Assembly (NCBI RefSeq): GCF_004364585.1
Contig: NZ_SOAN01000006.1
Location: 124,001-188,000 of the forward strand
Reading direction: 5' to 3'
Length of the DNA: 64,000 nucleotides
From: Nesterenkonia aurantiaca
GTDB taxonomy: Bacteria; Actinomycetota; Actinomycetes; Actinomycetales; Micrococcaceae
Both the position numbers and the translations under genes were made by a program. Of the stretch, positions 41,898-59,111 are shown piece by piece (positions within the stretch are counted from its first letter, which is position 1; each line of letters opens with the position of its first letter). The notes below the pieces were generated by a model, which saw nothing but the letters and a program-made list of their open reading frames with translations, did not search any database and was not told where the DNA came from.

Positions 41898-42365
41898 TCA
41901 GAGTCGGCTGCCAGGCTTGGGCATCAGCCCGGTCGCGACCAGGGCGAGCCCGGCCAGGGCGAAGACTCCGAGAGCCACGATGAGCCAGTCGATGTAGATC
42001 CCCAGCACGGTGCTCGCCAAGACCCACAGCGCCAGGGCCACCGCGATCGCGGCATAGATGGCCCCGGAGATGCGGGGTCCCTGGATCGACCTGGAGTCCG
42101 CTCGGCCGGAGGTCGCCGCCAGCGGACCCTTCGCAGCGGGGGCCGCCGCTGTGCCGGTCGGGGGAGCGGTCCCGGCGCTGAGCGCCGCCTCCGCCTCGGC
42201 GCGCTCGAACCAGCGGGGGCCGCGCTCGGGCTCCTTCCAGGTGAAGTCTCGTTCGCTCTGCGCCCGCAGCGACTCAGCCAGCAGCTCGTCGACTTCGGCC
42301 GGCTCGGGCGGAAGCGGCCGGGTGGGGTGGGTGCGCGCGTCCTGCTCGGGGTGCTCTGCGGTCAT
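41898..42365 (-). CDS. Membrane protein with acidic N-terminus, unknown function
   Basis: This 155-residue protein has a hydrophilic, charged first half (EVDELLAESLRAQSERDFTWKEPERGPRWFERAEAEA) and two membrane helices near the C-terminus (about 103-122 and 127-146). No known family was recognised. It overlaps the upstream PspC gene by 4 bp (ATGA), so it is cotranscribed with it and probably serves the same envelope function. It converges on rplL. Confidence 0.7.
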   Translation of the reverse strand: MTAEHPEQDARTHPTRPLPPEPAEVDELLAESLRAQSERDFTWKEPERGPRWFERAEAEAALSAGTAPPTGTAAAPAAKGPLAATSGRADSRSIQGPRISGAIYAAIAVALALWVLASTVLGIYIDWLIVALGVFALAGLALVATGLMPKPGSRL

Positions 42366-43735
42366 CGCTGCTCACCTTCCTGCTCGTAGGTGGTGGAGTC
42401 ATAGATCGTGATGTTGCCGAAGGCGGAGTTGAGCTCCAGATGGATCTGATCCTCGGAGTCCTCGGGTCCTATGACCAGGTCCCCGCCGGAGATGCCCGAA
42501 CGCTCCAGGCCGTCGTCCTGCGTGGCGATCTCCAGGTTGCTCAGCGCCTGCCCGTTGCTGAGGAGGACCTGGGTCTCGTCGGGGACGATCACCGTGGTGT
42601 TGGAGAAGGCCTGGTTGACCTGGGCGTCCCAGACGACGGGATCAGCCGGTCCGCTCAGCGCCTCAAGGTCGCGCAGGTCCACCGTGGTGTTGGCGAAGAC
42701 GCTCTGCACCTGGGTCTCCGTGGTGGTGTAGTCGCCGAAAGCGTGGTTCGATCCGCCGCCGAAGCCGGAGGCGCTCTGTCCGGCAAAGAGCACCAGCATG
42801 ACCGCAGTGCTCAGCGCGAGCAGCCCCGGAGTGCCGGGGCGCCCGCGCAGCGCCGCCGTGAAGTGGGTCAGCCCGAGTACCAGCACCAGACCGGCGGTGG
42901 CCGCGATGGCCACGGTGGTGCTGGAGAGCCCGAGTCCTCCGCCGAACCAGGCGAGTCCCACGATGACCGGCAGGGCCAGCATCGCCAGACCCCAGCTCAG
43001 CTGACGGCGACGACGCCGGGCGGCCTGCTCTCGGAACGAGGGCTGCGGGCGGGGCTCCCGGGTCCTGGCGGACACGGAGCTCGCCGGGGCCGCAGCGGAA
43101 GCAGCAGGGGAGGCGTGAGCGGCCGGGCTCGGTGTGGCTGAATCTTCCTTGGGATACCAGGCCGGTTTCCCGTCCGCACGCGGCGGCTTCGAGTTCCCGG
43201 CCTCAGCTTTTCCCGCGCTGCCCTGACCTGAGGCGTCGAAGCGGCCCGGGGTCGACCGGCCCGCGGCGCCGGAGGCTGATCCTTGCGTGCCTGCTGTGCT
43301 CGAGCGCCGCCGATGATTGCGAACCATCACGTAGATGGCCCAGCCCACTGCTGCCAGGATGACCAGGTTCAACAGCACCGCGAGCGGTCCAGCGATGCTG
43401 ACCGGGGTGAAGATGTTCAGTGCGCCGATGACCGTGAGGACGGCACCGCCGATGAATCCCGAGGTGTAGTCGCCACGCACCGCCTGCTGCGCATGGATCC
43501 TTCCCTCGCGATCTGGGATGAACATCCACGCCAGCCCGTAGAGCAGTGCCGCGGGGGAGAAGAAGATGATGAAGGCGACGACGCCGAGCCCCCGCACCAG
43601 GGCGGCGTCCCATCCCACCTTGAGTGAGATTCCGGCGAAGATTCCCCCGAGCCAGCCTTCTTCGGGGCGAACGAGTCCTGTGGTGCGCATCCAGTCGAAG
43701 AAGCGGCGGCCTGTCTCAGGCTTCTGATTGTCCAT
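42362..43735 (-). CDS. PspC-domain membrane protein with LiaF-like C-terminus
   Basis: This 457-residue envelope protein has an N-terminal PspC domain (WLGGIFAGISLKVGWDAALVRGLGVVAF and the PDREGRI end), further membrane helices (about five in all), a Pro/Ala/Ser-rich cytoplasmic linker, and a C-terminal beta-rich part (TQVQSVFANTTVDLRDLEAL … NSAFGNITIYDS) like LiaF/DUF2154. LiaF-type proteins restrain the partner histidine kinase in LiaFSR envelope-stress systems. It is divergent from the kinase gene by about 130 bp. Confidence 0.82.
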   Translation of the reverse strand: MDNQKPETGRRFFDWMRTTGLVRPEEGWLGGIFAGISLKVGWDAALVRGLGVVAFIIFFSPAALLYGLAWMFIPDREGRIHAQQAVRGDYTSGFIGGAVLTVIGALNIFTPVSIAGPLAVLLNLVILAAVGWAIYVMVRNHRRRSSTAGTQGSASGAAGRSTPGRFDASGQGSAGKAEAGNSKPPRADGKPAWYPKEDSATPSPAAHASPAASAAAPASSVSARTREPRPQPSFREQAARRRRRQLSWGLAMLALPVIVGLAWFGGGLGLSSTTVAIAATAGLVLVLGLTHFTAALRGRPGTPGLLALSTAVMLVLFAGQSASGFGGGSNHAFGDYTTTETQVQSVFANTTVDLRDLEALSGPADPVVWDAQVNQAFSNTTVIVPDETQVLLSNGQALSNLEIATQDDGLERSGISGGDLVIGPEDSEDQIHLELNSAFGNITIYDSTTYEQEGEQR

Positions 43736-43862
43736 GCCTCCAGTCTCCGCCGGGCGCGCCTCTCTCCGCTATTGGGGGGCACCCTGATTGAACCCTGAAT
43801 CCTGGCCCCGGGCCCCCGATATGGGGCTCAGACCATCGAAGTGCACCGGTCTGCGTGGCAGT

Positions 43863-45293
43863 ATGGAGAACATGGACAGCGCCAGCCAGACGCCCCCGGC
43901 GCAGAACAGCGCGCGCCCGCAGCGGCCTCCGCTGCTGCGCGCCGCGCAGACCCCGCTGGCAGGGGTCTGCCTGGGCCTGTCCCGTCACCTGGGGATCTCG
44001 GTGACCTCGGTGCGCACCGTCATGATCGGACTCAGCATCGCCGGCGGTATTGGCCTGCTGCTCTACTGCTGGCTCTGGATCTTCGTCCCACTCCAGGACG
44101 AGCCGCGACCCGATGCGGCAGCCCGGGGCCTCAGCGGCCCTGCAGTCGAGGGCGGCGACACCACGGGTCAGGAGAGCACCGGAACGCAGGGGAGTGCCGC
44201 CAGCGGCATCGATCCCAAGGCGGAACCCGCGCAGTACTGGAGCACCCGAGGACGCGAGCTGCTCCATTCCCTGACCAGCTCCCCGCAGGTGCTGCTGGGC
44301 GGAGCGCTGCTGGGCGGGGCCGGGCTGATCGGGCTGCAGCTGCTGGGCGCACAGATCAACTGGTGGCTCATCGGACCTCCGCTGATCCTGGGGGTCGGGG
44401 TGCTGCTCGCCTGGTCCCAGGTGGACGCCATCGGCCCCAGCACCGCGGACCAGACACCAGGCCAGCGTGCCCCCGGGGCTCGGTCCCGGCAGGCCATCCT
44501 GTGGCAGTTCGCCATCGGGGCGCTGCTGGTGATCCTGGCACTGCTGCTCCTGGCCGGTGGTTTCCTGCCCGCGGCGGACCTCCTGCTGGGACTGATGGTG
44601 GCGGCGATGCTGCTGGCCGGCGTCGCCCTGGTCACCGCGCCGTGGCTGATCCGGCTCTACCGCACCTCCAACACCGAACGTGCCCGCGCCGCCGCAGAGG
44701 CCGAGCGCGCCGACATCGCGGCCCACCTGCACGACTCGGTGCTCCAGACCCTGGCCATGATCCAGAAGCACCGCCACGACCCCGCATCCGTGGAACGGCT
44801 GGCCCGGCGACAGGAGCGGCAGCTGCGCGGCTGGCTCTACAGCCGGGACAGCCCCGAGACCGGAACCCTGAAGGAGCAGCTGACCAGCGTCGCCGCCGAG
44901 CTCGAGGAGCTGCACAGCGTGCCCGTGGAGGTCGTCGCCGTCGGGGAATCGCAGCGCAGCGATCACCGGGTCCTGGTGGCCGCGGCCCGGGAGGGCATCG
45001 TCAATGCGCTCAAGCATGCCGGTCCTGCCTCGGTGTACCTGGAGTCCACTGCTGCCGAGGATGCGGTGTTCATCCGCGACCGCGGGACCGGATTCGACCC
45101 CGGCGGCATCGAGTCCGACCGGCTGGGCGTGCGCGAATCGATCATCGGACGCATGAACCGGGCCGGCGGGTCGGCGAGGATCCGCTCGGGCGAGACCGGC
45201 ACCGAGGTCCAGATTCGCATGCCCGTGACCGCGACGACCGCCCCGGAATCGGCCACCGAGACGATGCCTCAGCGCGAGGAGACCTATGGATGA
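43863..45293 (+). CDS. PspC-containing sensor histidine kinase
   Basis: This kinase of about 476 residues has an N-terminal PspC membrane domain (PLAGVCLGLSRHLGISVTSVRTVMIG), several more helices, then a HisKA_3 dimerisation box with phospho-acceptor H290 in AAHLHDSVLQTL and an ATPase domain (REGIVNALKHAGPASVYLE, DRGTGFDP). This architecture resembles the actinobacterial MacS/LiaS-like kinases that respond to cell-envelope stress. The start is uncertain: ATG at 43863 or 43872. It overlaps its regulator gene by 8 bp. Confidence 0.85.
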   Translation: MENMDSASQTPPAQNSARPQRPPLLRAAQTPLAGVCLGLSRHLGISVTSVRTVMIGLSIAGGIGLLLYCWLWIFVPLQDEPRPDAAARGLSGPAVEGGDTTGQESTGTQGSAASGIDPKAEPAQYWSTRGRELLHSLTSSPQVLLGGALLGGAGLIGLQLLGAQINWWLIGPPLILGVGVLLAWSQVDAIGPSTADQTPGQRAPGARSRQAILWQFAIGALLVILALLLLAGGFLPAADLLLGLMVAAMLLAGVALVTAPWLIRLYRTSNTERARAAAEAERADIAAHLHDSVLQTLAMIQKHRHDPASVERLARRQERQLRGWLYSRDSPETGTLKEQLTSVAAELEELHSVPVEVVAVGESQRSDHRVLVAAAREGIVNALKHAGPASVYLESTAAEDAVFIRDRGTGFDPGGIESDRLGVRESIIGRMNRAGGSARIRSGETGTEVQIRMPVTATTAPESATETMPQREETYG

Positions 45294-45951
45294 GCAGTCG
45301 ACCGGCGATCTGCGCCGGGTGGTCATCGTCGATGACCACGGGATCTTCCGCGCCGGACTGAAGTCGGAGCTCTCGGGCCGGGTCGAGGTCATCGGCGAGG
45401 GCCACGACGTCGAGTCCGCGATCGCCGCGGTCCGGGCCGGACGCCCGGAGGTGGTGCTGCTCGACGTGCACCTGCCCGGCGGGACCGGCGGGGGAGGGGC
45501 CGAGGTCGTGCGGGCCTGCCGCGACCTCCCCGAGGTGCGCTTCCTCGCGATCAGCGTCTCTGACCAGGCCGAGGACGTGGTCTCGGTGATCCGCGCCGGG
45601 GCCCGAGGCTACGTCACCAAGACCATCAGCACCGCCGACCTGGTCCAGGCCGTGCAGGACGTCGCCACCGGAGACGCGGTGTTCTCGCCACGCCTGGCAG
45701 GATTCGTGCTCGACGCCTTCGGCACCGGGGGAGTCGAGGACGTGCGTGACGAGGAGCTGGACCGACTCTCGGCCCGCGAGGTGGAGGTGATGCGGCTGAT
45801 CGCGCGCGGCTACACCTACCGGGAGATCGCCGGCGAGCTGTTCATCTCGATCAAGACCGTGGAGACCCATGTCTCCAAGGTGCTGCGCAAGCTGCAGCTC
45901 TCCTCGCGCCACGAACTCACCCGCTGGGCGGAGCGGCGCCGAATCGTCTGA
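45286..45951 (+). CDS. NarL/LuxR-family response regulator
   Basis: This 221-residue two-domain regulator has a receiver with VIVDDHGIFRAGL, phospho-acceptor D60 in VVLLDVHLPGG and KTIS (Lys pocket). Its LuxR-type helix-turn-helix reads LSAREVEVMRLIARGYTYREIAGELFISIKTVETHVSKVLRKL. Its start overlaps the kinase end by 8 bp, so the two form one two-component pair. Likely targets are the divergent PspC/LiaF-like operon and other envelope genes. Its stop codon TGA is the first three bases of a heptanucleotide repeat tract. Confidence 0.9.
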   Translation: MDEQSTGDLRRVVIVDDHGIFRAGLKSELSGRVEVIGEGHDVESAIAAVRAGRPEVVLLDVHLPGGTGGGGAEVVRACRDLPEVRFLAISVSDQAEDVVSVIRAGARGYVTKTISTADLVQAVQDVATGDAVFSPRLAGFVLDAFGTGGVEDVRDEELDRLSAREVEVMRLIARGYTYREIAGELFISIKTVETHVSKVLRKLQLSSRHELTRWAERRRIV

Positions 45952-46039
45952 CGCCTGACGCCTGAGGCCTGACGCCTGAGGCCTGACGCCTGACGCCTGA
46001 CGCCCGACACCCGGCGCCTGCCGCCCGACACCCGGCGCC
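45949..46039. repeat. Thirteen-unit heptanucleotide tandem repeat
   Basis: The 7-bp unit TGACGCC is repeated about 13 times. The first eight units are TGACGCC or TGAGGCC; the last five drift (CGACACC, CGGCGCC, TGCCGCC, CGACACC, CGGCGCC). The tract starts exactly at the stop codon of the response regulator. Confidence 0.9.
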
Positions 46040-46043
46040 TCAT

Positions 46044-46059
46044 CCCCGGCGCGCCGGGG
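46044..46059 (+). terminator. Short GC hairpin after the repeat tract
   Basis: CCCCGGC and GCCGGGG flank GC in a compact palindrome at the end of the repeat. It may end the two-component transcript before the rpoB promoter. Confidence 0.45.
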
Positions 46060-46200
46060 GTGTGTCCCATCGCACGTCCTGTGCACGCAGGCTGGTACAG
46101 TTACTGCCCAGAAAGCCCGGAGCCCCTTTAACACTCTCCGCCGGCCTTCCCATTCGGCGTCAGGCACAGCCCTCGCGTCTCATGCCCCAGTGGCTTCATC

Positions 46201-46230
46201 TTGCCTTGGGCTGTCTTCGTGGTCTATTCT
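46201..46230 (+). promoter_or_regulatory. Candidate rpoBC promoter
   Basis: TTGCCT (46201-46206), an 18-nt spacer and TATTCT (46225-46230) lie about 105 nt upstream of the rpoB start. The rest of 46060-46336 has no gene. The sequence is notably less GC-rich from 46200 to 46300, as often at strong promoters. Confidence 0.55.
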
Positions 46231-46336
46231 GTACTTTTGCGCATCTTCTCTACATCAGTGCCTTCAAATAGCGGTGGGCAGTTGAATTTATGCGTGATTC
46301 CTACGGAAGCTACGAAGGTCTGTGGAAGGATCCAAC

Positions 46337-49855
<3,519 letters not shown>

Positions 49856-49917
49856 GGGCCTCACCGATGCACCTTCACTCCGTCACGAATCTTTAGAGAA
49901 AAGAGAGATACCGGACT

Positions 49918-53805
<3,888 letters not shown>

Positions 53806-53866
53806 GCGGAGCTGACACGACGTTCCGCTGAGGCCCCGAAGATCGGGGGCTGAGGATGGAGCGGCA

Positions 53867-53905
53867 GGCAAGGCCCGGGGGAGCGATGCTCTCCCGGGCC
53901 TTGCC
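53867..53905 (+). terminator. Terminator after rpoC
   Basis: A 17-bp stem (53867-53883 with 53889-53905, one G-U) with loop CGATG, about 60 nt after the rpoC stop. Confidence 0.8.
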
Positions 53906-54137
53906 TCGTCTGAAGCGTCCTCGGGCCCGTTCGCGCTCCGAGGGCACAGCTGTTAGTGTTAACGTGATTGTTTCTGATGTGGCAGAGGGACTCGGTCCGG
54001 GTTGCGGGGAAGTTGCGCAACACATGCCACATTTTTGCACGCCTGGGGACCAGTACCCGCGGACCGTGTCTAGAACTCTCGACCGCGGGCAGACCTCAAA
54101 CCTCTGCTTCCCTCACTACACGTATGGAGAACGCATA

Positions 54138-54512
54138 GTGCCTACTATTCAGCAGCTTGTGCGCAAGGGGCGTCATCCCAAGCGCACCAAGAACAACACC
54201 CCTGCACTGCAGGGCAGCCCGATGCGTCGTGGCGTGTGCACCCGTGTGTACACCACGACCCCGAAGAAGCCGAACTCGGCTCTGCGCAAGGTGGCCCGTG
54301 TGCGCCTCGGCGGCGGCGTCGAAGTCACCGCCTACATCCCGGGCGAGGGTCACAACCTGCAGGAGCACTCGATCGTGCTCGTGCGCGGTGGTCGTGTGAA
54401 GGACCTTCCCGGTGTCCGTTACAAGATCGTCCGCGGCGCCCTCGACACCCAGGGTGTCAAGGGTCGCGGTCAGGCTCGCTCCCGCTACGGGGCCAAGAAG
54501 GAGAAGAAGTAA
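54138..54512 (+). CDS. rpsL: 30S ribosomal protein S12
   Basis: This 124-residue decoding-centre protein is a determinant of accuracy and streptomycin sensitivity. It has [29 protein letters not shown] with the wild-type Lys of PKKPNSA, and [13 protein letters not shown] with the second wild-type Lys. The GTG at 54138 has GGAGA 7 nt upstream. The stop overlaps the rpsG start by one base (TAATG). The 230-nt region upstream (53906-54137) contains TAGTGT/TAACGT -10-like boxes near 53953-53965 but no gene. Confidence 0.98.
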   Translation: MPTIQQLVRKGRHPKRTKNNTPALQGSPMRRGVCTRVYTTTPKKPNSALRKVARVRLGGGVEVTAYIPGEGHNLQEHSIVLVRGGRVKDLPGVRYKIVRGALDTQGVKGRGQARSRYGAKKEKK

Positions 54513-54982
54513 TGCCACGTAAGGGACCCGCACCCAAGCGCCCTCTCGTCCAGGATCCGGTCCACGGATCACCCTTGGTCACGCAGCTGATCAACAAGGT
54601 CCTGGTCGACGGCAAGAAGTCCACCGCAGAGCGCATCGTCTACGGCGCGCTCGAAGGTGTCGCGAAGAAGTCCGGCGATGACCCGGTGACCACGCTCAAG
54701 AAGGCCATGGACAACGTCCGCCCGGCACTGGAGGTCCGCTCCCGCCGCGTCGGCGGCGCGACCTACCAGGTCCCCGTGGAGGTCAAGCCCGGTCGCTCGA
54801 CCGCGCTGGCCCTGCGCTGGCTGGTCGGCTACTCCAAGGACCGCCGCGAGAAGAGCATGACGGATCGCCTGATGAACGAGATCCTCGACGCCTCCAACGG
54901 TCTTGGTGCCGCTGTGAAGCGCCGCGAGGACACTCACAAGATGGCCGAGTCCAACAAGGCCTTCGCCCACTACCGCTGGTAA
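54512..54982 (+). CDS. rpsG: 30S ribosomal protein S7
   Basis: This 156-residue primary assembly protein of the 30S head has [39 protein letters not shown] and the C-terminal [21 protein letters not shown]. It is translationally coupled to rpsL by a one-base overlap. The open frame runs 5' through rpsL in another frame, which is not coding. Confidence 0.98.
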   Translation: MPRKGPAPKRPLVQDPVHGSPLVTQLINKVLVDGKKSTAERIVYGALEGVAKKSGDDPVTTLKKAMDNVRPALEVRSRRVGGATYQVPVEVKPGRSTALALRWLVGYSKDRREKSMTDRLMNEILDASNGLGAAVKRREDTHKMAESNKAFAHYRW

Positions 54983-55000
54983 TAGAAAAGGGGAATCACC

Positions 55001-57115
55001 GTGGCACAAGACGTGCTCACTGACCTCAAGAAGGTCCGCAACATCGGCATCATGGCTCACATCGATGCCGGTAAGACCACCGCAACCGAACGCATCCTGT
55101 TCTACACCGGCATGAACCACAAGATCGGTGAAACTCACGACGGTGCGTCCACGACGGACTGGATGGAGCAGGAGAAAGAGCGCGGCATCACGATCACCTC
55201 CGCCGCGGTGACCTGCTTCTGGGGCGACAACCAGATCAACATCATCGACACCCCCGGGCACGTGGACTTCACCGTCGAGGTGGAGCGCGCGCTGCGCGTC
55301 CTCGATGGCGCCGTCGCCGTGTTCGACGGCAAGGAAGGCGTGGAGCCGCAGTCTGAGACTGTCTGGCGCCAGGCCGATAAGTACAACGTCCCGCGCATCT
55401 GCTTCGTCAACAAGATGGACAAGCTCGGCGCCGACTTCTACTACACCGTGGACACCATCAAGTCCCGGCTGGGTGCAACACCTCTGGTGATGCAGCTGCC
55501 GATCGGCTCTGAGAGCGAATTCGTCGGCGTCGTCGACCTGCTCCAGATGAAGGCCCTGGTGTGGCCCGGTGACTCCAAGGGCGATGTGACCATGGGTGCT
55601 CAGTATGAGACCCAGGAGATCCCCGAGGACATGAAGGAGCAGGCCGAGGAGTACCGCAACACGCTCATCGAGCAGGTTGCCGAAGCTGACGATGTGCTGA
55701 TGAACAAGTACCTCGAAGGCGAAGAGATCTCCAACGACGAGCTCAAGGAAGGCGTTCGCAAGCTCACCGTGGCTTCCGCCGCCTACCCGGTCTTCTGCGG
55801 CTCTGCATTCAAGAACCGCGGCGTCCAGCCGATGCTCGACGCTGTCATCGACTACCTGCCCACCCCGGCAGACGTCGAGGCCATGGAGGGCCACAAGCCC
55901 AACCATGAGGACCAGATCCTGACCCGCCGCCCGAGCAAGGACGAGCCGTTCTCCGCTCTGGCGTTCAAGATCGCCTCCCACCCGTTCTTCGGGCAGCTCA
56001 CGTTCATCCGCGTCTACTCCGGCAAGCTCAACGCCGGTGCGCAGATCGTGAACTCCACGAAGGGCAAGAAGGAGCGCATCGGCAAGCTCTTCCAGATGCA
56101 CGCCAATAAGGAGATGCCGGTCGACGAGATCCAGGCCGGCCACATCTACGCGGTCATCGGGCTCAAGGACACCACCACCGGCGACACCCTGTGCGATCCC
56201 AACGAGCAGATCGTGCTCGAGTCGATGACCTTCCCGGAGCCTGTGATCTCCGTGGCCATCGAGCCGAAGTCCAAGAGTGACCAGGAGAAGCTCTCCACGG
56301 CCATTCAGAAGCTGGCCGCCGAGGACCCGACCTTCACCGTCACCCAGAACGACGAGACCGGTCAGACCGAGATCGGCGGCATGGGCGAGCTCCACCTGGA
56401 CATCCTGGTGGACCGCATGCGTCGCGAGTTCAACGTGGAGGCCAACGTGGGCAAGCCCCAGGTGGCCTACCGCGAGACCATCAAGAAGCGTGTGGAGAAG
56501 GTCGACTACACCCACAAGAAGCAGACCGGTGGTTCGGGCCAGTTCGCCAAGGTGCTCATGAACTTCGAGCCCCTCGACACCGCGGACGGCGAGATGTACG
56601 AATTCGCCAACCTGGTGACCGGTGGACGCATTCCGCGCGAGTACATCCCCTCCGTGGACGCAGGCATCCAGGACGCCATGGGTCTCGGCGTCCTCGCCGG
56701 CTACCCGATGGTCGGAGTGCGCGCCGAGCTGACTGACGGCGCCTACCACGACGTCGACTCCTCGGAGATGGCGTTCAAGCTCGCCGGCTCCCAGGTGTTC
56801 AAGGAAGGCGCACGCCGGGCCAACCCTGTGCTGCTCGAACCGATGATGTCCGTCGAAGTCCGTACTCCCGAGGAGTACATGGGCGAGGTCATCGGTGACC
56901 TGAACTCCCGCCGCGGTCAGATCCAGTCAATGGATGACGCAGCAGGTGTGAAGGTCATCAAGGCACTCGTGCCGCTGTCCGAGATGTTCGGCTACATCGG
57001 TGAGCTGCGCTCGCGCACTCAGGGCCGTGCAGTCTTCACCATGTCCTTCAACTCGTACGCCGAGGTTCCGAAGGCCGTGGCCGAAGAGATCATCGAGAAG
57101 AACCGCGGCGCCTGA
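55001..57115 (+). CDS. fusA: Elongation factor G
   Basis: This 704-residue translocation GTPase has G1 [16 protein letters not shown]2/effector [11 protein letters not shown]3 DTPGHVDF and G4 [10 protein letters not shown]. Domains II-V follow, with [15 protein letters not shown] in domain III and [15 protein letters not shown] in domain IV. The GTG start follows AAAAGGGG. It is third in the rpsL-rpsG-fusA-tuf str operon. Confidence 0.98.
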   Translation: MAQDVLTDLKKVRNIGIMAHIDAGKTTATERILFYTGMNHKIGETHDGASTTDWMEQEKERGITITSAAVTCFWGDNQINIIDTPGHVDFTVEVERALRVLDGAVAVFDGKEGVEPQSETVWRQADKYNVPRICFVNKMDKLGADFYYTVDTIKSRLGATPLVMQLPIGSESEFVGVVDLLQMKALVWPGDSKGDVTMGAQYETQEIPEDMKEQAEEYRNTLIEQVAEADDVLMNKYLEGEEISNDELKEGVRKLTVASAAYPVFCGSAFKNRGVQPMLDAVIDYLPTPADVEAMEGHKPNHEDQILTRRPSKDEPFSALAFKIASHPFFGQLTFIRVYSGKLNAGAQIVNSTKGKKERIGKLFQMHANKEMPVDEIQAGHIYAVIGLKDTTTGDTLCDPNEQIVLESMTFPEPVISVAIEPKSKSDQEKLSTAIQKLAAEDPTFTVTQNDETGQTEIGGMGELHLDILVDRMRREFNVEANVGKPQVAYRETIKKRVEKVDYTHKKQTGGSGQFAKVLMNFEPLDTADGEMYEFANLVTGGRIPREYIPSVDAGIQDAMGLGVLAGYPMVGVRAELTDGAYHDVDSSEMAFKLAGSQVFKEGARRANPVLLEPMMSVEVRTPEEYMGEVIGDLNSRRGQIQSMDDAAGVKVIKALVPLSEMFGYIGELRSRTQGRAVFTMSFNSYAEVPKAVAEEIIEKNRGA

Positions 57116-57249
57116 TCCACCACTCGGCTCCCCGGTCCGCCGAGTCCGCTCGGCGGACCGGGATCGAGCCAGGCGGCTCGGCAATGCTTCGAGGAAGCGA
57201 GGTCTCCGAATGACCTCCACCGCTCCTCACGCAGCACCATTCGGAAAAT

Positions 57250-57278
57250 TTCACCAAATACCTAGCGATTAGTAGACT
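57250..57278 (+). promoter_or_regulatory. Candidate internal promoter for tuf
   Basis: TTCACC (57250-57255), a 17-nt spacer and TAGACT (57273-57278) lie in an AT-richer stretch of the 239-bp fusA-tuf gap. A second TTGACA at 57298-57303 has no well-placed -10. A separate promoter for tuf is common. Confidence 0.5.
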
Positions 57279-57354
57279 TGCATGAGTTTCAGCCTCGTTG
57301 ACAGTGCGGCTGGAGTAAGTCTTCTTACCTGAACAAGTTCTATAGGAGGAACCT

Positions 57355-58545
57355 GTGGCCAAGGCAAAGTTTGAGCGTAACAAGCCGCACCTGAACATCG
57401 GCACCATCGGTCACGTTGACCATGGAAAGACCACCCTGACCGCCGCGATCTCGAAGGTCCTGGCAGATAAGTTCCCGGACCTGAACCAGGGCCGCGACTT
57501 CGCCTCGATCGACAACGCTCCCGAGGAGCGCGAGCGCGGCATCACGATCAACGTCTCCCACGTGGAGTACCAGACCGACAAGCGCCACTATGCACACGTG
57601 GATGCCCCCGGTCACGCTGACTACGTGAAGAACATGATCACCGGTGCCGCTCAGATGGACGGTGCGATCCTGGTCGTCGCCGCCACTGACGGCCCGATGG
57701 CGCAGACTCGCGAGCACGTGCTGCTGGCCCGCCAGGTGGGCGTGCCCTCCCTGCTGGTCGCACTGAACAAGTCCGACATGGTCGAGGACGAAGAGCTCCT
57801 GGACCTCGTCGAGATGGAGGTGCGCGAGCTCCTCGATTCACAGGGCTACGACGGCGACAACGCACCGGTCATCCGCACCTCGGGCCTGAAGGCTCTCGAG
57901 GGCGACGCCGAGTGGGTCAAGACCGTCGAAGAGCTCATGGAAGCCGTGGATACCTTCATCCCGGAGCCGGAGCGCGACAAGGACAAGCCGTTCCTGATGC
58001 CCATCGAGGACGTCTTCACCATCACCGGTCGCGGCACCGTGGTCACCGGTCGCGCCGAGCGCGGCACGCTGAAGATCAACTCCGAGATCGAGATCCTCGG
58101 AATCCGTCCGAAGCAGAAGACCACCGTCACCGGCATCGAGATGTTCCACAAGCAGCTCGACGAGGCATGGGCCGGCGAGAACTGTGGCCTGCTGCTTCGC
58201 GGTCTGAAGCGCGATGACGTCGAGCGCGGCCAGGTCGTGGCAGCTCCCGGCTCCATCACCCCGCACACGCAGTTCGAGGCCAACGTCTACATCCTCTCCA
58301 AGGATGAGGGCGGTCGCCACAACCCCTTCTACACCAACTACCGTCCGCAGTTCTACTTCCGGACCACCGACGTCACCGGCGTCATCTCGCTGCCCGAGGG
58401 CACCGAGATGGTCATGCCCGGTGACAACACCGAGATGACCGTGGAGCTCATCCAGGAGATCGCCATGGAAGAGGGCCTCGGCTTCGCCATCCGCGAGGGT
58501 GGACGCACCGTTGGTTCAGGTCGCGTCGTGAAGATCCTGAAGTAA
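57355..58545 (+). CDS. tuf: Elongation factor Tu
   Basis: This 396-residue GTPase brings aminoacyl-tRNA to the ribosome. It has G1 [14 protein letters not shown], effector [29 protein letters not shown], and C-terminal barrels with [14 protein letters not shown] and [12 protein letters not shown]. The GTG start has AGGAGG 6 nt upstream. Confidence 0.98.
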   Translation: MAKAKFERNKPHLNIGTIGHVDHGKTTLTAAISKVLADKFPDLNQGRDFASIDNAPEERERGITINVSHVEYQTDKRHYAHVDAPGHADYVKNMITGAAQMDGAILVVAATDGPMAQTREHVLLARQVGVPSLLVALNKSDMVEDEELLDLVEMEVRELLDSQGYDGDNAPVIRTSGLKALEGDAEWVKTVEELMEAVDTFIPEPERDKDKPFLMPIEDVFTITGRGTVVTGRAERGTLKINSEIEILGIRPKQKTTVTGIEMFHKQLDEAWAGENCGLLLRGLKRDDVERGQVVAAPGSITPHTQFEANVYILSKDEGGRHNPFYTNYRPQFYFRTTDVTGVISLPEGTEMVMPGDNTEMTVELIQEIAMEEGLGFAIREGGRTVGSGRVVKILK

Positions 58546-58608
58546 TATTCGGATCTCTCGCATGACCCAGGTGCTGGGGCAAGAACCCGGCAGCTGACAT
58601 GAGGCAAT

Positions 58609-58650
58609 AACACGAGACCCCGGTGGCATTAGCCACCGGGGTCTCGTGTT
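58609..58650 (+). terminator. Perfect 19-bp terminator hairpin after tuf
   Basis: Arms 58609-58627 and 58632-58650 pair fully around the loop ATTA; it is followed by TTGT. Confidence 0.88.
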
Positions 58651-58775
58651 TGTCATGGGTCCCTATCTATGTGAGAATAGACAGGTTGCTCACGGGCCCT
58701 GTGCCCCGGTGTGCCCTCGGGTCCACCGTGTGGAGCGAATACCAAAAACTTATAGGCCGACACCCGCTCAGTGTT

Positions 58776-58804
58776 TTGCTGTGTGCAGGATCCCTGCTCA
58801 TATA
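58776..58804 (+). promoter_or_regulatory. Candidate S10-operon promoter
   Basis: TTGCTG (58776-58781), a 17-nt spacer and CATATA (58799-58804, continuing TATAAG) give a good primary-sigma match in the otherwise GC-rich tuf-rpsJ gap. The start site would be near 58811. Confidence 0.5.
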
Positions 58805-59111
58805 AGCGACACGCCCGACCGCGGGGGTCGGATGCCCGTCAGCCCGAGGAACCCGTCGAGGCCTGCTTCACGCAGGGTTCGCCCGGACGGATTCGGACTG
58901 TTCGGGTCGTGCATCTTCTCCACGCATCGTCAGACTCGGGAGACCGAGCGGATGCTGGTGCGGGTGCGCAGCCCATAACTGCAGAAGGTCAGCACCGCCT
59001 GCCCCGCGAGGGAGCCAGCGCTGATGCCTCTCTGGGAGCCCCCATGGCTCCGTCACAGTCTTGGGCTGCGACGTAAGACGAATGTCAGAACACCAGAAAG
59101 AGGCTCAACGC
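58805..59111 (+). other. Long S10-operon leader without a gene
   Basis: About 300 nt separate the candidate promoter from rpsJ. No frame shows family features. A short hairpin GGAGCC-CCCAT-GGCTCC lies at about 59034-59050. Such leaders carry L4-mediated control in enterobacteria; here regulation is only inferred from length. The 58651-58775 part upstream also holds no gene. Confidence 0.4.

Noticed and set aside
41898-45951. Envelope-stress locus considered as a recent genomic insertion
   Set aside because: Base composition and codon use look like the neighbours and there is no integrase, tRNA-end duplication or IS element. It may simply be the ancestral order in this family.
45949-46039. 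Heptamer tract considered as a CRISPR array
   Set aside because: There are no spacers, the unit is 7 bp in direct tandem, and no cas genes are present.
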